A DNA stretch of 64,000 nucleotides from positions 62,001 through 126,000 of the forward strand of contig NZ_WBZB01000014.1 in the NCBI RefSeq assembly GCF_009017255.1. Direction: 5' to 3'. How positions within the stretch are numbered: the first letter of the stretch is position 1; each line of letters begins with the position of its first letter. This stretch comes from Alkaliphilus serpentinus. Its GTDB lineage: Bacteria; Bacillota; Clostridia; Peptostreptococcales; Natronincolaceae. A program made the translations under genes and the position numbers. The notes beneath the pieces are model-generated. The model was not told where the DNA came from and made no database searches. It saw only the letters and a program-made list of their open reading frames with translations. Shown piece after piece: positions 1 to 9,761 of the stretch.

Positions 1-88
1 TCCTTCTACTTATTTAATAAAATTCTTATTAACATCTTTTCTTGATTATACTAAAATGGGAGTAGGATGTCGATACAATGGATAATCA

Positions 89-127
89 AAAAGCAAGGAT
101 AGGAGAGTATTCTTAATCCTTGCTTTT
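89..127. terminator. Rho-independent terminator after the ABC-F gene
   Basis: A 12-bp perfect stem (AAAAGCAAGGAT with ATCCTTGCTTTT) around a 15-nt loop lies just past the stop codon of the minus-strand ABC-F gene. It has T-rich flanks on both strands and could work in both directions. Confidence 0.75.
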
Positions 128-132
128 GTAAA

Positions 133-1689
133 TCATACTATTTTAGTGGTCCAGTTTTCACAGTTCCATACATCCGATACAATGTCTATATAGAATTCAG
201 GCTCATGACAAATTAATAAGATACTACCCTTATACTCCTTTAGTGCCCTTTTCAATTCATCCTTTGCATCCACATCTAAATGGTTGGTGGGCTCATCCAG
301 TACAAGGAGATTGGTTTCTTTATTGATTAATTTACATAATCGCACCTTCGATTGCTCTCCACCACTTAAAACGACAACTTTACTTTCTATATGCTTGGTG
401 GTTAAACCACATTTAGCTAAAGCCGCCCTTACTTGATATTGGGTATAGGATGGGAAGTCCTGCCAAACCTCTTCAATACAGGTTTTATAATTGGCCTCCG
501 TAACCTCCTGCTGAAAATATCCGATGTGAAGATAGTCTCCAAGCTCTACCGAACCACCAAGACCAGTAATCTCACCTAAAATACTTCTTAGGAGGGTTGT
601 TTTACCAAGACCATTGGCTCCTACCAATGCAATCTTTTGTCCCCTCTCCATAGTAAGGTTTAGGGGCTTAGATAAAGGCTCCTCATAACCGATTACAAGG
701 TCCTTAGTCTGAAACACCAGCTTGCCAGATACCCTTGCTTCTTTAAAATTAAACTCTGGCTTCGGCTTTTCTTTAGCAAGCTCTATTACATCCATTTTAT
801 CAAGCTTCTTTTGTCGAGACATGGCCATATTCCGGGTAGCCACTCTAGCTTTATTTCTAGCAACAAAATCCTTTAGCTCTTCAATTTCCTGCTGCTGTTT
901 TCTATAGGCAGATTCCAACTGCTGCTTCTTAGCATCATAAACATTTAGAAAATTATCATAATCCCCCACATACCGATTAAGCTCTTGATTTTCCATGTGG
1001 TATATTAAGTTTATTACGCTGTTTAAGAAGGGTATGTCATGGGATATTAAAATAAAAGCATTTTCGTAGCCTTGAAGGTAACGCTTCAACCATTCAATAT
1101 GCTGCTCATCCAAGTAGTTGGTAGGCTCATCCAGTAATAGGATATCGGGTTTTTCCAATAGCAGCTTTGCCAGTAGTATTTTTGTTCTCTGACCACCACT
1201 TAGGTCGTGAACATCCTTTTCTAAGCCTATTTCATCCAGGCCTAGACCCTTTGCCACCTCTTCAACCTTAGCATCAATAACATAGAAATCATTATTTGTT
1301 AAGGTATCCTGAATAGTGCCCATATCCTCTAATAGAACCTCTAGCTCTTCTGGAGAGGCTTCAGCCATCCTTTCACAAATATGATTCATTTCAGCCTCCA
1401 TATCAAAGAGATATTTAAAGGCAGTTTTCAAGGCATCCCTAATGGTCATACCCTTTTCCAGACTGGTATGCTGATCTAAATAACCAACCCTTACATTCTT
1501 AGCCCATTCAATTTGACCCTCGTCTGGCTCAAACTTACCTGTAACAATGTTCATAAAGGTAGACTTTCCTTCGCCATTGGCACCAATGAGGCCAATATGC
1601 TCCCCCTTTAATAAACGAAAGGATACGTTATTAAAAATTGCTCTGTCACCAAAGCCATGACTCAAATTCTTTACAGTTAAAATACTCAT
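133..1689 (-). CDS. ABC-F family ATPase (translation or antibiotic-resistance factor type)
   Basis: This 518-residue protein has two ABC ATPase domains and no membrane segments, the layout of ABC-F proteins, which act on the ribosome rather than in transport. The first Walker A is GANGEGKST near residue 36, with signature LSGGQ and Walker B LLLDEPTN downstream. A charged linker with ARNKAR and SRQKKLDKMD joins the halves. The second domain has GANGLGKTT, LSGGEQ and LVLDEPTNHLD. It resembles the YkpA/YbiT group more than named resistance proteins, but the subgroup cannot be fixed by eye. It appears to be a single-gene unit with a terminator directly downstream. Confidence 0.9.
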   Translation of the reverse strand: MSILTVKNLSHGFGDRAIFNNVSFRLLKGEHIGLIGANGEGKSTFMNIVTGKFEPDEGQIEWAKNVRVGYLDQHTSLEKGMTIRDALKTAFKYLFDMEAEMNHICERMAEASPEELEVLLEDMGTIQDTLTNNDFYVIDAKVEEVAKGLGLDEIGLEKDVHDLSGGQRTKILLAKLLLEKPDILLLDEPTNYLDEQHIEWLKRYLQGYENAFILISHDIPFLNSVINLIYHMENQELNRYVGDYDNFLNVYDAKKQQLESAYRKQQQEIEELKDFVARNKARVATRNMAMSRQKKLDKMDVIELAKEKPKPEFNFKEARVSGKLVFQTKDLVIGYEEPLSKPLNLTMERGQKIALVGANGLGKTTLLRSILGEITGLGGSVELGDYLHIGYFQQEVTEANYKTCIEEVWQDFPSYTQYQVRAALAKCGLTTKHIESKVVVLSGGEQSKVRLCKLINKETNLLVLDEPTNHLDVDAKDELKRALKEYKGSILLICHEPEFYIDIVSDVWNCENWTTKIV

Positions 1690-1859
1690 GTATATCTCCT
1701 TTCACCCGCTGTTTCCTATAAGAATCCTCTAAAAATCTATATAAAGCCCTTTGGCATAAAACACACACATAATAGATTATATATTAGATTTTAAAAGTAT
1801 GAAAGAGATATTTTATCGAGCAGTTAGGAAACTTATGGGGAAGAAAAGGATTCTCTTTA

Positions 1860-2945
1860 TTAGTCAATAATTGTAAGCTCCTTAGTATAGTTATTTAAAA
1901 CCTCACAGCCGTCCTCTGTTACCAGAACCAAATCTTCAATCCGAACCCCTACTTTATTAGGAAGGTAGATGCCGGGTTCAATGGAAAAAATCATTCCTGC
2001 CTCCACCCTAGAGGTGTTGGTAGCCGAAACATCACCAGCCTCATGAACCTCTATTCCAATGGAGTGACCGGTTCTATGGTTAAAGTATTTACCATAGCCC
2101 TTTTCTTCAATATAATTACGTGCAGCAGCATCTATATCACAGAACCTTACCCCTGGCCTTATCATATCAATGGCTCGTTGATTGGCTGTTTTGACAATAT
2201 CATAAACCCTTCTATCCTCTTCAGACACAGACTTATAAAAGATGGTTCTAGTCATATCAGATGAATAGCTCTTATGACTACATCCAATGTCAATAATAAT
2301 GCTATCTCCAACCTTTAGCTCTGTCTCATCAGGACTATGGTGGGGATCAGCTGCATTTTTGCCATAGGCTATGATGGGATCAAAGGAGGGTCCAGAAGTG
2401 CCTAAAGTATCATAAACCTCTAAAAGGGTCTTAGCCATTTGCTTTTCAGAAAGATCTGGGTTGAAGTTCTCAATTAGGGTTTTGATGGCTTTATCGTTGA
2501 GGCTTGAAGCTTCCCTCATTAACTGGATCTCGTCGCCATCCTTAATAGAGCGATTTTTGTCCAATATGTAGGATGCGTTGACAAATTTACAGTTTACGTA
2601 GCCCTTCATAAGCTCTAGAAGAAAGCCAGCAGGCCAATTTTTATCAATACCGATGTTGCCTTCATCCAACAAATAGTTGGAAATCACCTTAATGCCATCA
2701 TCGGTGTCCTTGAGCCAAGCCTTATCTACAGGAACTTCATCATCAAGGGGAAATAACTCATTGATGAAAAAGAGAGGCTTTTTATTAAGGCCAAGATAAA
2801 GGGCTAATAATCTTTCTCCTGGATGAATCCATCTATCCAATAAATAATAAATTGCAGCTGGATCAGTAACCAGCATTTGGCCTATATCTTCTGCTTCCAT
2901 CTTCTTTAATATGCTTTTTATACGATTATCCTTCAATTGAATCAC
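1860..2945 (-). CDS. M24 family Xaa-Pro aminopeptidase-like metallopeptidase
   Basis: This 361-residue protein has an N-terminal creatinase-like domain and a C-terminal pita-bread peptidase domain. All metal ligands of the M24 fold are visible: Asp in IIIDIGC, Asp in SSDMTRT, His in NHRTGHSIG, Glu in FSIEPGIYLP and Glu in VRIEDLVLV. It should remove N-terminal residues from X-Pro peptides in the cytoplasm. The GTG at 2945 sits very close to an AGGAG; a TTG at 2936 has better spacing, so the true start may be three codons later. Confidence 0.88.
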   Translation of the reverse strand: MIQLKDNRIKSILKKMEAEDIGQMLVTDPAAIYYLLDRWIHPGERLLALYLGLNKKPLFFINELFPLDDEVPVDKAWLKDTDDGIKVISNYLLDEGNIGIDKNWPAGFLLELMKGYVNCKFVNASYILDKNRSIKDGDEIQLMREASSLNDKAIKTLIENFNPDLSEKQMAKTLLEVYDTLGTSGPSFDPIIAYGKNAADPHHSPDETELKVGDSIIIDIGCSHKSYSSDMTRTIFYKSVSEEDRRVYDIVKTANQRAIDMIRPGVRFCDIDAAARNYIEEKGYGKYFNHRTGHSIGIEVHEAGDVSATNTSRVEAGMIFSIEPGIYLPNKVGVRIEDLVLVTEDGCEVLNNYTKELTIID

Positions 2946-3095
2946 GCTCCTAGAATATATTTAGAAACTCTACTATATTTTTCTATAGGTTATAAAATAA
3001 TCCTTTAAATATTTATGGTAAATTTTTTTAGAGGATATAAGACCCTAATATCGAATGTTAATTCATTATTCTTTTAATATTTTGGAGGCGATTAG

Positions 3096-4061
3096 ATGTA
3101 TTATATAGGGGTTGATGTAGGAGGTACCACTATTAAGGTGGGATTGGTATCTGAGGATGGAAGAATTCTTCATAGTTCAAGGGGAAGAACCCCAGTAAAA
3201 GAGGGTTGCGATGAAATCGTAAATAAGATCCAATCTTTAATCAATGAGGTGATTGAAGGCTACGGAGCTGTAAAGGGAGATGTTAAGGCAATAGGACTGG
3301 GAATACCAGGAGTAGCCAATAAAGAGGGTTTTGTATATTTTGCCACCAACCTTTTTATGAAGGATTTTCCGCTGGGAAAAAATCTTGAGAATGCTACTGG
3401 AATAAAGGTCTTTATAGAAAATGATGCAACTGTTGCGGCTGTTGCTGAGTATGTAAAGGGAGCCTCTTCTGGCACACAGAACTCCATCTTTCTAACCTTA
3501 GGTACAGGTCTAGGAGGTGGATTAATTATCGACGGTAAGGTCTATAGTGGAAGTCATGGAATCGGTACTGAAATGGGACATATGGTTATCGGTGAAAACT
3601 TCTATGATTGCAACTGTGGTAATAATGGATGCTGGGAGACCTTTTCTTCAGCTACAGCCATGATTAAATACTGCCAAAGGCTTCTAGAGGAGGATCAAAG
3701 GAGTCTTGTATATAACAAAGTAGAAGGCGACCTTAAGGAGATTAGTGCCAAGCTAATTTTTGATTGCTACCAAGAGGGCGATTCTATTGCAAAAGAGGTT
3801 GTTGAAAGAATGGTTCAATATCTTGCAAAGGGTATTGGTAATCTCATAAATATCTTTGATCCTGAGGTTATAGTCCTAGGAGGCGGGGTTGCTGGTGGTG
3901 GTCATCTTTTTCTAGATATGCTAAAGGAAGAAATTCAGAAGTATATTTATTTAAAGAGCATGAATTTAACTGAAATCGCTTTAGCTCAGCTGGGAAATGA
4001 TGCAGGAATCATTGGCGGCAGTATGTATGCAAAGCTTAGACTAGAGGAGTCGGGAGTATAG
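3096..4061 (+). CDS. ROK family sugar kinase (probable glucokinase)
   Basis: This 321-residue ROK protein begins with the ATP-binding GVDVGGTTIKVG motif and carries the catalytic ENDATVAAVAE segment and the zinc site CNCGNNGCWE. The two-glycine motif GTGLGGGLIIDG lies between them. It should phosphorylate glucose or a related hexose. The start has a clear TTGGAGG ribosome site. The next gene, a Gfo/Idh/MocA oxidoreductase, begins 14 nt after the stop, so the two form an operon that probably handles sugar derivatives. The substrate cannot be set from sequence alone. Confidence 0.88.
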   Translation: MYYIGVDVGGTTIKVGLVSEDGRILHSSRGRTPVKEGCDEIVNKIQSLINEVIEGYGAVKGDVKAIGLGIPGVANKEGFVYFATNLFMKDFPLGKNLENATGIKVFIENDATVAAVAEYVKGASSGTQNSIFLTLGTGLGGGLIIDGKVYSGSHGIGTEMGHMVIGENFYDCNCGNNGCWETFSSATAMIKYCQRLLEEDQRSLVYNKVEGDLKEISAKLIFDCYQEGDSIAKEVVERMVQYLAKGIGNLINIFDPEVIVLGGGVAGGGHLFLDMLKEEIQKYIYLKSMNLTEIALAQLGNDAGIIGGSMYAKLRLEESGV

Positions 4062-4075
4062 GAAGGGAGAAGTCC

Positions 4076-5134
4076 ATGGATAAGACTATTAAGGTTGGAA
4101 TTATTGGTTTTGGTTTAGCGGGTAAGGTTTTTCATGCTCCAATAATAGAGGATGTTGCAGGTTTAGAGCTAACCCAAATTTATACGAGTAATCATGAAGC
4201 CATCAAGCATATAAACAGCACATATCCTAATGTAGAAGTGGCGTCAAGCCCTGATGATATAATAAAGGATGAAGAAATTCATTTAATTGTGGTGGCCACA
4301 CCAAACACCACTCATTTTGATTACGCTAAAAGGTCATTATTGGCAGGCAAAGATGTTGTGGTTGACAAACCCTTTACTGTAACCTCCCAAGAGGCTGACG
4401 AGCTAATTGAAGTGGCTAAATCGAAGGGGAAGCTCCTTTCAATTCACCAAAATCGGAGATGGGATAGTGATTTTCTTACGGTAAAAAGGATACTTTCCAA
4501 TAAGCTGTTGGGAAACTTAGTAGAATATGAGGCCTATTATCATCGTTTTAGAAATCGTATTAAGGTGGGCTGGAGGGAAGAGGTTAAGGCTGGTGGTGGA
4601 ATCCTCTATGACTTAGGAAGCCATTTAATAGATCAAGCCCTATCCTTATTCGGACTACCAAAGGATATTTTCGCTGACATCAGAATACAAAGAGAAAATG
4701 CCAAGGTTGATGATGCCTTTGAAATAATCCTTAATTATGAAAAATTAAAGGTGGTTCTAAAGTCGGGAATGCTGGTTAAAGAACCCCTGCCAAGATTTGT
4801 TCTGTTGGGGGATAAGGGCTCCTTTATTAAATATGGTCTGGATCCTCAAGAGGATTTATTAAAGAAAGGGGAGTTCCCCCATGGGACTCCAGAATGGGGA
4901 GCAGAAGATGAAGATATTTGGGGAACCCTTAATACTGAGATTCATGACATCAAAATTAGAGGCAAGGTAGAGAGTGAAAAGGGAGATTACAGAGAATATT
5001 ATAGAAACATTTATAAGGCAATAAATGGTTTAGAGGACCTGAAGGTGAAGGCCCAGGATGGAAGAAATGTAATAAGAATTATAGAATTGGCTATGGAAAG
5101 CAGCAGTTCTAAAAGGACAGTAGCCTTTAGATAA
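4076..5134 (+). CDS. Gfo/Idh/MocA family NAD(P)-dependent oxidoreductase
   Basis: This 352-residue protein has an N-terminal Rossmann fold with GIIGFGLAGKVFHAP, then the family motif DVVVDKPFTVT, whose Lys is the catalytic residue (EKP in many relatives). The C-terminal domain includes GGGILYDLGSHLIDQAL, where the His acts in hydride transfer. It most resembles YvaA/YdgJ-type scyllo-inositol or sugar dehydrogenases. It is co-transcribed with the ROK kinase. The substrate is unknown. Confidence 0.88.
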   Translation: MDKTIKVGIIGFGLAGKVFHAPIIEDVAGLELTQIYTSNHEAIKHINSTYPNVEVASSPDDIIKDEEIHLIVVATPNTTHFDYAKRSLLAGKDVVVDKPFTVTSQEADELIEVAKSKGKLLSIHQNRRWDSDFLTVKRILSNKLLGNLVEYEAYYHRFRNRIKVGWREEVKAGGGILYDLGSHLIDQALSLFGLPKDIFADIRIQRENAKVDDAFEIILNYEKLKVVLKSGMLVKEPLPRFVLLGDKGSFIKYGLDPQEDLLKKGEFPHGTPEWGAEDEDIWGTLNTEIHDIKIRGKVESEKGDYREYYRNIYKAINGLEDLKVKAQDGRNVIRIIELAMESSSSKRTVAFR

Positions 5135-5285
5135 GACTGTTGTAAATATATAGCAATTATTTGTCATAAAAATTTACTATTACTCTGTCCTTTAATTGAA
5201 GGCCGCCATAAAGAAAAGCTAATAACTGCAAAATAGTCTAGAGGCTTAAGCTGGACTTTGGTAGAAACTAAATAATACAGAAAAG

Positions 5286-5336
5286 CTATCCCTGTTGAAG
5301 TCATATAATAACCATATTCAATAGGGGTAGTTTTTT
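5286..5336 (+). terminator. Terminator of the kinase-oxidoreductase operon
   Basis: CTATCCCTGTTGAA (5286-5299) pairs with TTCAATAGGGGTAG (5317-5330) and is followed directly by TTTTTT. This is a canonical intrinsic terminator 150 bases past the oxidoreductase stop. Confidence 0.8.
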
Positions 5337-5337
5337 A

Positions 5338-5499
5338 TTTAATAGGAAAGTTCTTTTTTCCTATTAAATGGGGGATTTTAAGGGGCCCCTCCCCTTATAA
5401 AAATAAGGAGAGTACAAGGAAGTGTCCTAGAGAACGCATGGGTTCTCTGGAAAACAAAAGCATTTTAACCATAGAAAATTAACGCATGAAATGCTTTTG
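5338..5499. other. Run of four further hairpins in the intergenic region
   Basis: Between the terminator at 5286-5336 and the next operon lie four inverted repeats: a 12-bp perfect stem at 5338-5368 (TTTAATAGGAAA arms), a 7-bp stem at 5379-5397 (TAAGGGG arms), a 7-bp stem at 5429-5448 (AGAGAAC arms), and an 11-bp stem at 5455-5499 (CAAAAGCATTT arms). The sequence AACGCATG occurs in both of the last two. No convincing ORF is present in 5135-5637. The stretch may be a structured RNA, stacked terminators or repeat debris. Confidence 0.45.
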
Positions 5500-5637
5500 T
5501 TCCTTTCCTACCCTATATACTATGTGGTAAATATTGATGGAGTGTAAAAGATTACTAGAAGGAGAAGTCTTTAGAATAATAGAATATTAACGAATATCAA
5601 ACAGTATCATGTATTTGATGAAGAAGGAGGGTATTAG

Positions 5638-6639
5638 ATGACAAAGATAGAAAAGGTGTTTGAGTTGGCTAAAAAATACATAATTCACATACTGATATTC
5701 CTTATAATTGCAACGGGATATTCCTTATATCAGCTAAAGGCTATAGAAAATACCCCCCAGCAAATAAATCCACCTAAATATCATTTTTACTTTATAGGCC
5801 AAAATTCTGTAGACCCTTTTTGGAGGGAAGTTAGAAGGGGAGTTGTAGCAGCTGCCAAGGAAAGGAATGTTGTGGTGGAGTTCAAAGCTCCTAGGTTTAA
5901 TAATCCAGATGAAGAAATTAAATATCTTGATATGGCCATTATTTCAAAGGTAGATGGCATTATAACCCATGTTTCCAATGAGGAAAACTCAAAGGATTTA
6001 ATCAATGAAGCATATAACAAAGGGATTCCTGTGGTTACCATTGAAAATGATAATAAGCTCAGTAATAGAAGCACCTTTGTGGGAACCAACAGCTTTTTAC
6101 TGGGAAAGGAGGCGGCCCAATTAATGGCTGAAGCCACCAATGGCAAAGCCAATATTGCCATAGTGGTTAGTAACGATTACGACTTAGATACCGCCAGCCA
6201 AAACCTTAAAATTAATGGATTCTTAAGTACCATAAAGGAATTCCCGAACATGAGGGTTGTAGAGGTTTTTACCTCTAGCCTTGGCATTTTAAGTGCTGAA
6301 GAAATCACTCAAACAATTTTAAGTGACTATCCAGAGATTGATTCGATTTTTACCACCAATTCGGTAGATACCTTAGGTGCTGCCCAGCTTATTGTGGATC
6401 ATAATAGGGTAGGAGAAATAACCCTAGTTGGACATGGCAATATCCATAATATTTTGAGGTATATCCAAAGGGGAATTATCTATGGTACTGTAATGAGTGA
6501 CCCATATAGAATGGGATATGAAAGCTTAAGGGCCCTAGTTGACATTACGGAAACCAATAATCCTTCAACCTTTATAGATACAGGTGTGAAGGTTATTAAA
6601 AGAAGCAATTTAGAAGCCTATCAAAAGAGCCAAAAATGA
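5638..6639 (+). CDS. Membrane-anchored periplasmic-binding-protein-like sugar sensor
   Basis: This 333-residue protein has one N-terminal membrane segment (about residues 15-33, IHILIFLIIATGYSLY) with no lipobox, then a type-I periplasmic binding domain like RbsB/LacI. Such an anchor suits a sensor better than a free transport receptor. It is the first gene of a four-gene run: binding protein, histidine kinase 19 nt downstream, response regulator, second binding protein. By analogy with the XylFII-LytS-YesN system of Clostridium beijerinckii, it should bind a sugar outside and signal through the kinase. The ligand is unknown. The start follows AAGGAGGG with good spacing. Confidence 0.8.
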   Translation: MTKIEKVFELAKKYIIHILIFLIIATGYSLYQLKAIENTPQQINPPKYHFYFIGQNSVDPFWREVRRGVVAAAKERNVVVEFKAPRFNNPDEEIKYLDMAIISKVDGIITHVSNEENSKDLINEAYNKGIPVVTIENDNKLSNRSTFVGTNSFLLGKEAAQLMAEATNGKANIAIVVSNDYDLDTASQNLKINGFLSTIKEFPNMRVVEVFTSSLGILSAEEITQTILSDYPEIDSIFTTNSVDTLGAAQLIVDHNRVGEITLVGHGNIHNILRYIQRGIIYGTVMSDPYRMGYESLRALVDITETNNPSTFIDTGVKVIKRSNLEAYQKSQK

Positions 6640-6658
6640 GGAGATTAATGGTGAAATC

Positions 6659-8167
6659 ATGATAAAACCAATATTTAGATTTACAGGAATTAGAAAAAAG
6701 CTATTTATGTATTATTTAATAACCACCCTTATTTTAGGAGTAACCAGTGTGTATTCTTATTACAATACAAAGGTGGTACTAACAAAGTTTAAAGCTATTA
6801 TCAGCGATCACGTTTACCTAAACGATTTAAATAATGATGTTGATACAATGGTAATGGAGGTTGAAAAATATCTTTCTACTAAATCCTCTGAAGCTTTATT
6901 AAATTATTATACCCTCTATAATGCCCTAGAGAGGAAATCCCATAATATCTCTAGGGATGTCACTTATGAAGAAGAAAGCATTATGCTAAAGAACATTGGA
7001 AATATGATAGATGCCTTTTTGCTAGAGACGGATCATGCTGTAAAGGCCAAGCGGGGGAGGATTAGTAGTGAATATATAACCCATTTTTCCAGAGCCTACG
7101 AGGTTGCAGAGTATATAAAGGGCTACAATAATGATTTATTGAAGCTAAAACTGCAGGAGGGTTCAGAAAAATATGAACTAATTAATAAAAATATGACTTA
7201 TTTAAGCTATTTTAATGTTTTTGTTATTATTTTATCTATACTAATCAATACAATGCTGGCCATATTTTTTACCTATAGATTAATCAAACCCATCATTCAG
7301 CTGGCAGATTCTGCAGAGAAAATTTCTACAGGAGACTTTAGCATTCCACCCGTAGAGTTTAAAACCAATGATGAAGTAGATGTGCTGGCTAAGGCCTTCC
7401 ACAATATGGTGATTAGTATCAAAACCTATATCAATGAAATAAAGAAGCAAGCCCTATTTGAGAATAAATTAAAGGAACAAGAAGTAGAAAATCTCAAAAT
7501 GAAAAGCCTTTTAAAGGAGGCAGAATTAAAGTCCCTACAATCTCAGATTAATCCCCATTTTCTGTTTAATACCCTCAACACTGCATCGCAGCTTACTATG
7601 CTGGAGGGAGCTGATAAGTCCTCAGAGTTCATTGAAAATATCGCCGATTTATATAGATATAATCTCCGGAAGTTAGATGAACCAATAACCCTGCAGGAGG
7701 AAATCAGCTATGTTGGAAAGTATATGTATATCTTAAAGGCTAGATTCGGTAGTAGGATAGAATTCGTAACCAGTATAGATGAAGCCATTATCGATGTTAA
7801 GGTGCCTTGCATTATTATTCAACCAATAGTAGAAAATGCCTTTATCCACGGCTTAGAAAATCTCGATTCCCAAGGGATTATCAGGCTAGAGGTAAGGGGC
7901 CATAACAACTCTATCCTTATTGAGGTTACCGATAATGGAATTGGCATGACAGAGGAAAAAATTCAGGAGCTTCTTTCAGGAGAAACCAATACGCATAAGC
8001 AAAATAAACATGCTTCAGGAATAGGCATCTATAATGTTATTGAGAGGCTAAAGCTCTTTTATAACATAACCGACACCAGGGAGATTATAGAAATCAGCAG
8101 TAGGATTGGAAAGGGAACAAAAGTTGTGTTGAAAATACCTTATGGGAGGGGGGATTTAGATGATTAA
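6659..8167 (+). CDS. LytS/YesM-type sensor histidine kinase
   Basis: This 502-residue kinase has membrane segments at about residues 16-34 and 180-203 with an extracytoplasmic domain between. A HAMP domain follows, then a His_kinase domain with phospho-acceptor motif QINPHFLFNTLN near residue 297, and a HATPase domain with PIVENAFIHG and DNGIGM. This is the YesM/LytS class, usually paired with AraC-type regulators. The next gene, such a regulator, starts within the last 8 bases of this one, so translation is coupled. The flanking binding proteins probably supply ligand recognition. Confidence 0.92.
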   Translation: MIKPIFRFTGIRKKLFMYYLITTLILGVTSVYSYYNTKVVLTKFKAIISDHVYLNDLNNDVDTMVMEVEKYLSTKSSEALLNYYTLYNALERKSHNISRDVTYEEESIMLKNIGNMIDAFLLETDHAVKAKRGRISSEYITHFSRAYEVAEYIKGYNNDLLKLKLQEGSEKYELINKNMTYLSYFNVFVIILSILINTMLAIFFTYRLIKPIIQLADSAEKISTGDFSIPPVEFKTNDEVDVLAKAFHNMVISIKTYINEIKKQALFENKLKEQEVENLKMKSLLKEAELKSLQSQINPHFLFNTLNTASQLTMLEGADKSSEFIENIADLYRYNLRKLDEPITLQEEISYVGKYMYILKARFGSRIEFVTSIDEAIIDVKVPCIIIQPIVENAFIHGLENLDSQGIIRLEVRGHNNSILIEVTDNGIGMTEEKIQELLSGETNTHKQNKHASGIGIYNVIERLKLFYNITDTREIIEISSRIGKGTKVVLKIPYGRGDLDD

Positions 8168-9761
8168 GCTGATGATAGCTGATGATGAGCATATAGTAAT
8201 CGAATCAATTAAATTTATTGTGGAAAAATTCGTGGATGGAATTGAGGTTGTAGGTTCTGCAAAGTCTGGTAGAGAGGCCATAGAAAAGGCTTTGATCCTA
8301 AAACCTGATATAGTCTTTATGGATATCCATATGCCAGGAATAAATGGGATGGAAGCTATTCGTCATATCAAAGACTTTAATAAGGAAGCCATATTTGTCA
8401 TCATTTCTGCCTATGAATATTTTCAATATGCAAAGGAGGCTGTAAACTTAGGAGTTCATGAATACCTTCTGAAGCCCATAAACAAAAATAAAGTAATTGA
8501 AACATTAAAGAATTTAACCCAGGTTATTGAAGGTAAAAGAAGGGCGATGGAGAGGGAAATGGAATTGATGGAGAAGCTAAACCGTATCCTCCCCCATTTA
8601 GAGGGGCAATTTCTCTACTCCCAGCTCTTTAACAGCAGTAGTAAGGATGTTATGTTTTATGAGAATGTTTTAGGACTTAATCTACAACAGGGGTATATAA
8701 TGGTTGTTAGCATAGACTCGACTGTGGCAGAAGGGAAGGAAGAAAACATAAAAAGGAGCTTAGAAAAGCAGCAGCTTTATGAAATTCTTAGAATGGAGCT
8801 TAAAAACCATTGTACCTCCTTAGTAGCGCCCCCCTTACTGGACAGGATCGTAGCTTTTATATCCTCCAACGAAGAATCAGAGGAGTACGAAACCAGAAAT
8901 CGCGGAATAGATTATGCTAAAAAGGTTTCTAAGGCTATAGATAAAAAAATAACCTTAGACTATCGAATCGGCCTTGGTAGAAGCTATGATATAGAGCTGT
9001 TATCAGAATCCTATAATGAGGCCTATGTAGCGGCTACTTACCCATCTGAGGAAAAAATTATCCATTATAAAGATATTGACTGGACCACCCCATTTGTTGA
9101 TTCTTATCCTCAAAAGAGAGAGAAATACCTGCTACATAACCTACAGATGGGAGATATGAATGGTACGGTGGAGGCCTTCGAAGAAATATTTTTATGGCTA
9201 ACTACCAATGGTAGAGGGGATAAAAACTATATAAAATCGAAATTAATAGAACTTTTTATTTTAACCCAAAGAATTCTACCCAATTATTCCGATGAGGGTA
9301 AGGATTATTATAATAGCTATTTGCATTTGATTTTAGAAATAGAAGACCTACAGGAATTAAAGCTGGCCTACATTAATTATTTAAAGAATACTGTTAGAAG
9401 ACTAGATGAATATAGAAAAAGAGAGTTGAGGGGCTTAATAGCTAAGGCTATTAAATATATTGATGATCACTATAAACAAAATATAAGCCTAGATGATGTT
9501 GCTAAGGAAATCAACATGAGCTATCACTACTTTAGTAAATTCTTTAAGGATTCCACGGGTAAAAATTTTGTGGATTATCTAACGGAATTAAGGATTGAAA
9601 AATCCAAACAAATCCTAAGGGACTCAAGCATCAATATAAAGGAAGTTTGCTTTGAGGTGGGATATAATGATCCCAACTATTTTAGTAAGATCTTCAAAAA
9701 GATTACAGGTATTACCCCCACCGATTATCGAAATCATGCATTGCCACAAGAGGTGATATAA
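8160..9761 (+). CDS. YesN-type response regulator with AraC DNA-binding domain
   Basis: This 533-residue regulator has an N-terminal receiver (IADDEH acidic pocket, phospho-acceptor Asp in FMDIHMPG near residue 55, Lys in LLKPINK). A long middle region follows, then a C-terminal AraC/XylS double helix-turn-helix (ISLDDVAKEINMSYHYFSK and KEVCFEVGYNDPNYFSKIF). It should be phosphorylated by the overlapping kinase and activate sugar transport genes. The likely target is the xylose-type importer at 19.1-23.0 kb, whose upstream region carries a nested dyad. The stop is directly followed by the start of the second binding protein. Confidence 0.92.
   Translation: MIKLMIADDEHIVIESIKFIVEKFVDGIEVVGSAKSGREAIEKALILKPDIVFMDIHMPGINGMEAIRHIKDFNKEAIFVIISAYEYFQYAKEAVNLGVHEYLLKPINKNKVIETLKNLTQVIEGKRRAMEREMELMEKLNRILPHLEGQFLYSQLFNSSSKDVMFYENVLGLNLQQGYIMVVSIDSTVAEGKEENIKRSLEKQQLYEILRMELKNHCTSLVAPPLLDRIVAFISSNEESEEYETRNRGIDYAKKVSKAIDKKITLDYRIGLGRSYDIELLSESYNEAYVAATYPSEEKIIHYKDIDWTTPFVDSYPQKREKYLLHNLQMGDMNGTVEAFEEIFLWLTTNGRGDKNYIKSKLIELFILTQRILPNYSDEGKDYYNSYLHLILEIEDLQELKLAYINYLKNTVRRLDEYRKRELRGLIAKAIKYIDDHYKQNISLDDVAKEINMSYHYFSKFFKDSTGKNFVDYLTELRIEKSKQILRDSSINIKEVCFEVGYNDPNYFSKIFKKITGITPTDYRNHALPQEVI

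Noticed and set aside
722-907. Short ORFs opposite large genes, such as those inside the ABC-F, IadA, YfcC and pyruvate carboxylase genes
   Set aside because: They lie antisense to clearly coding sequence, have no ribosome sites and no family resemblance.
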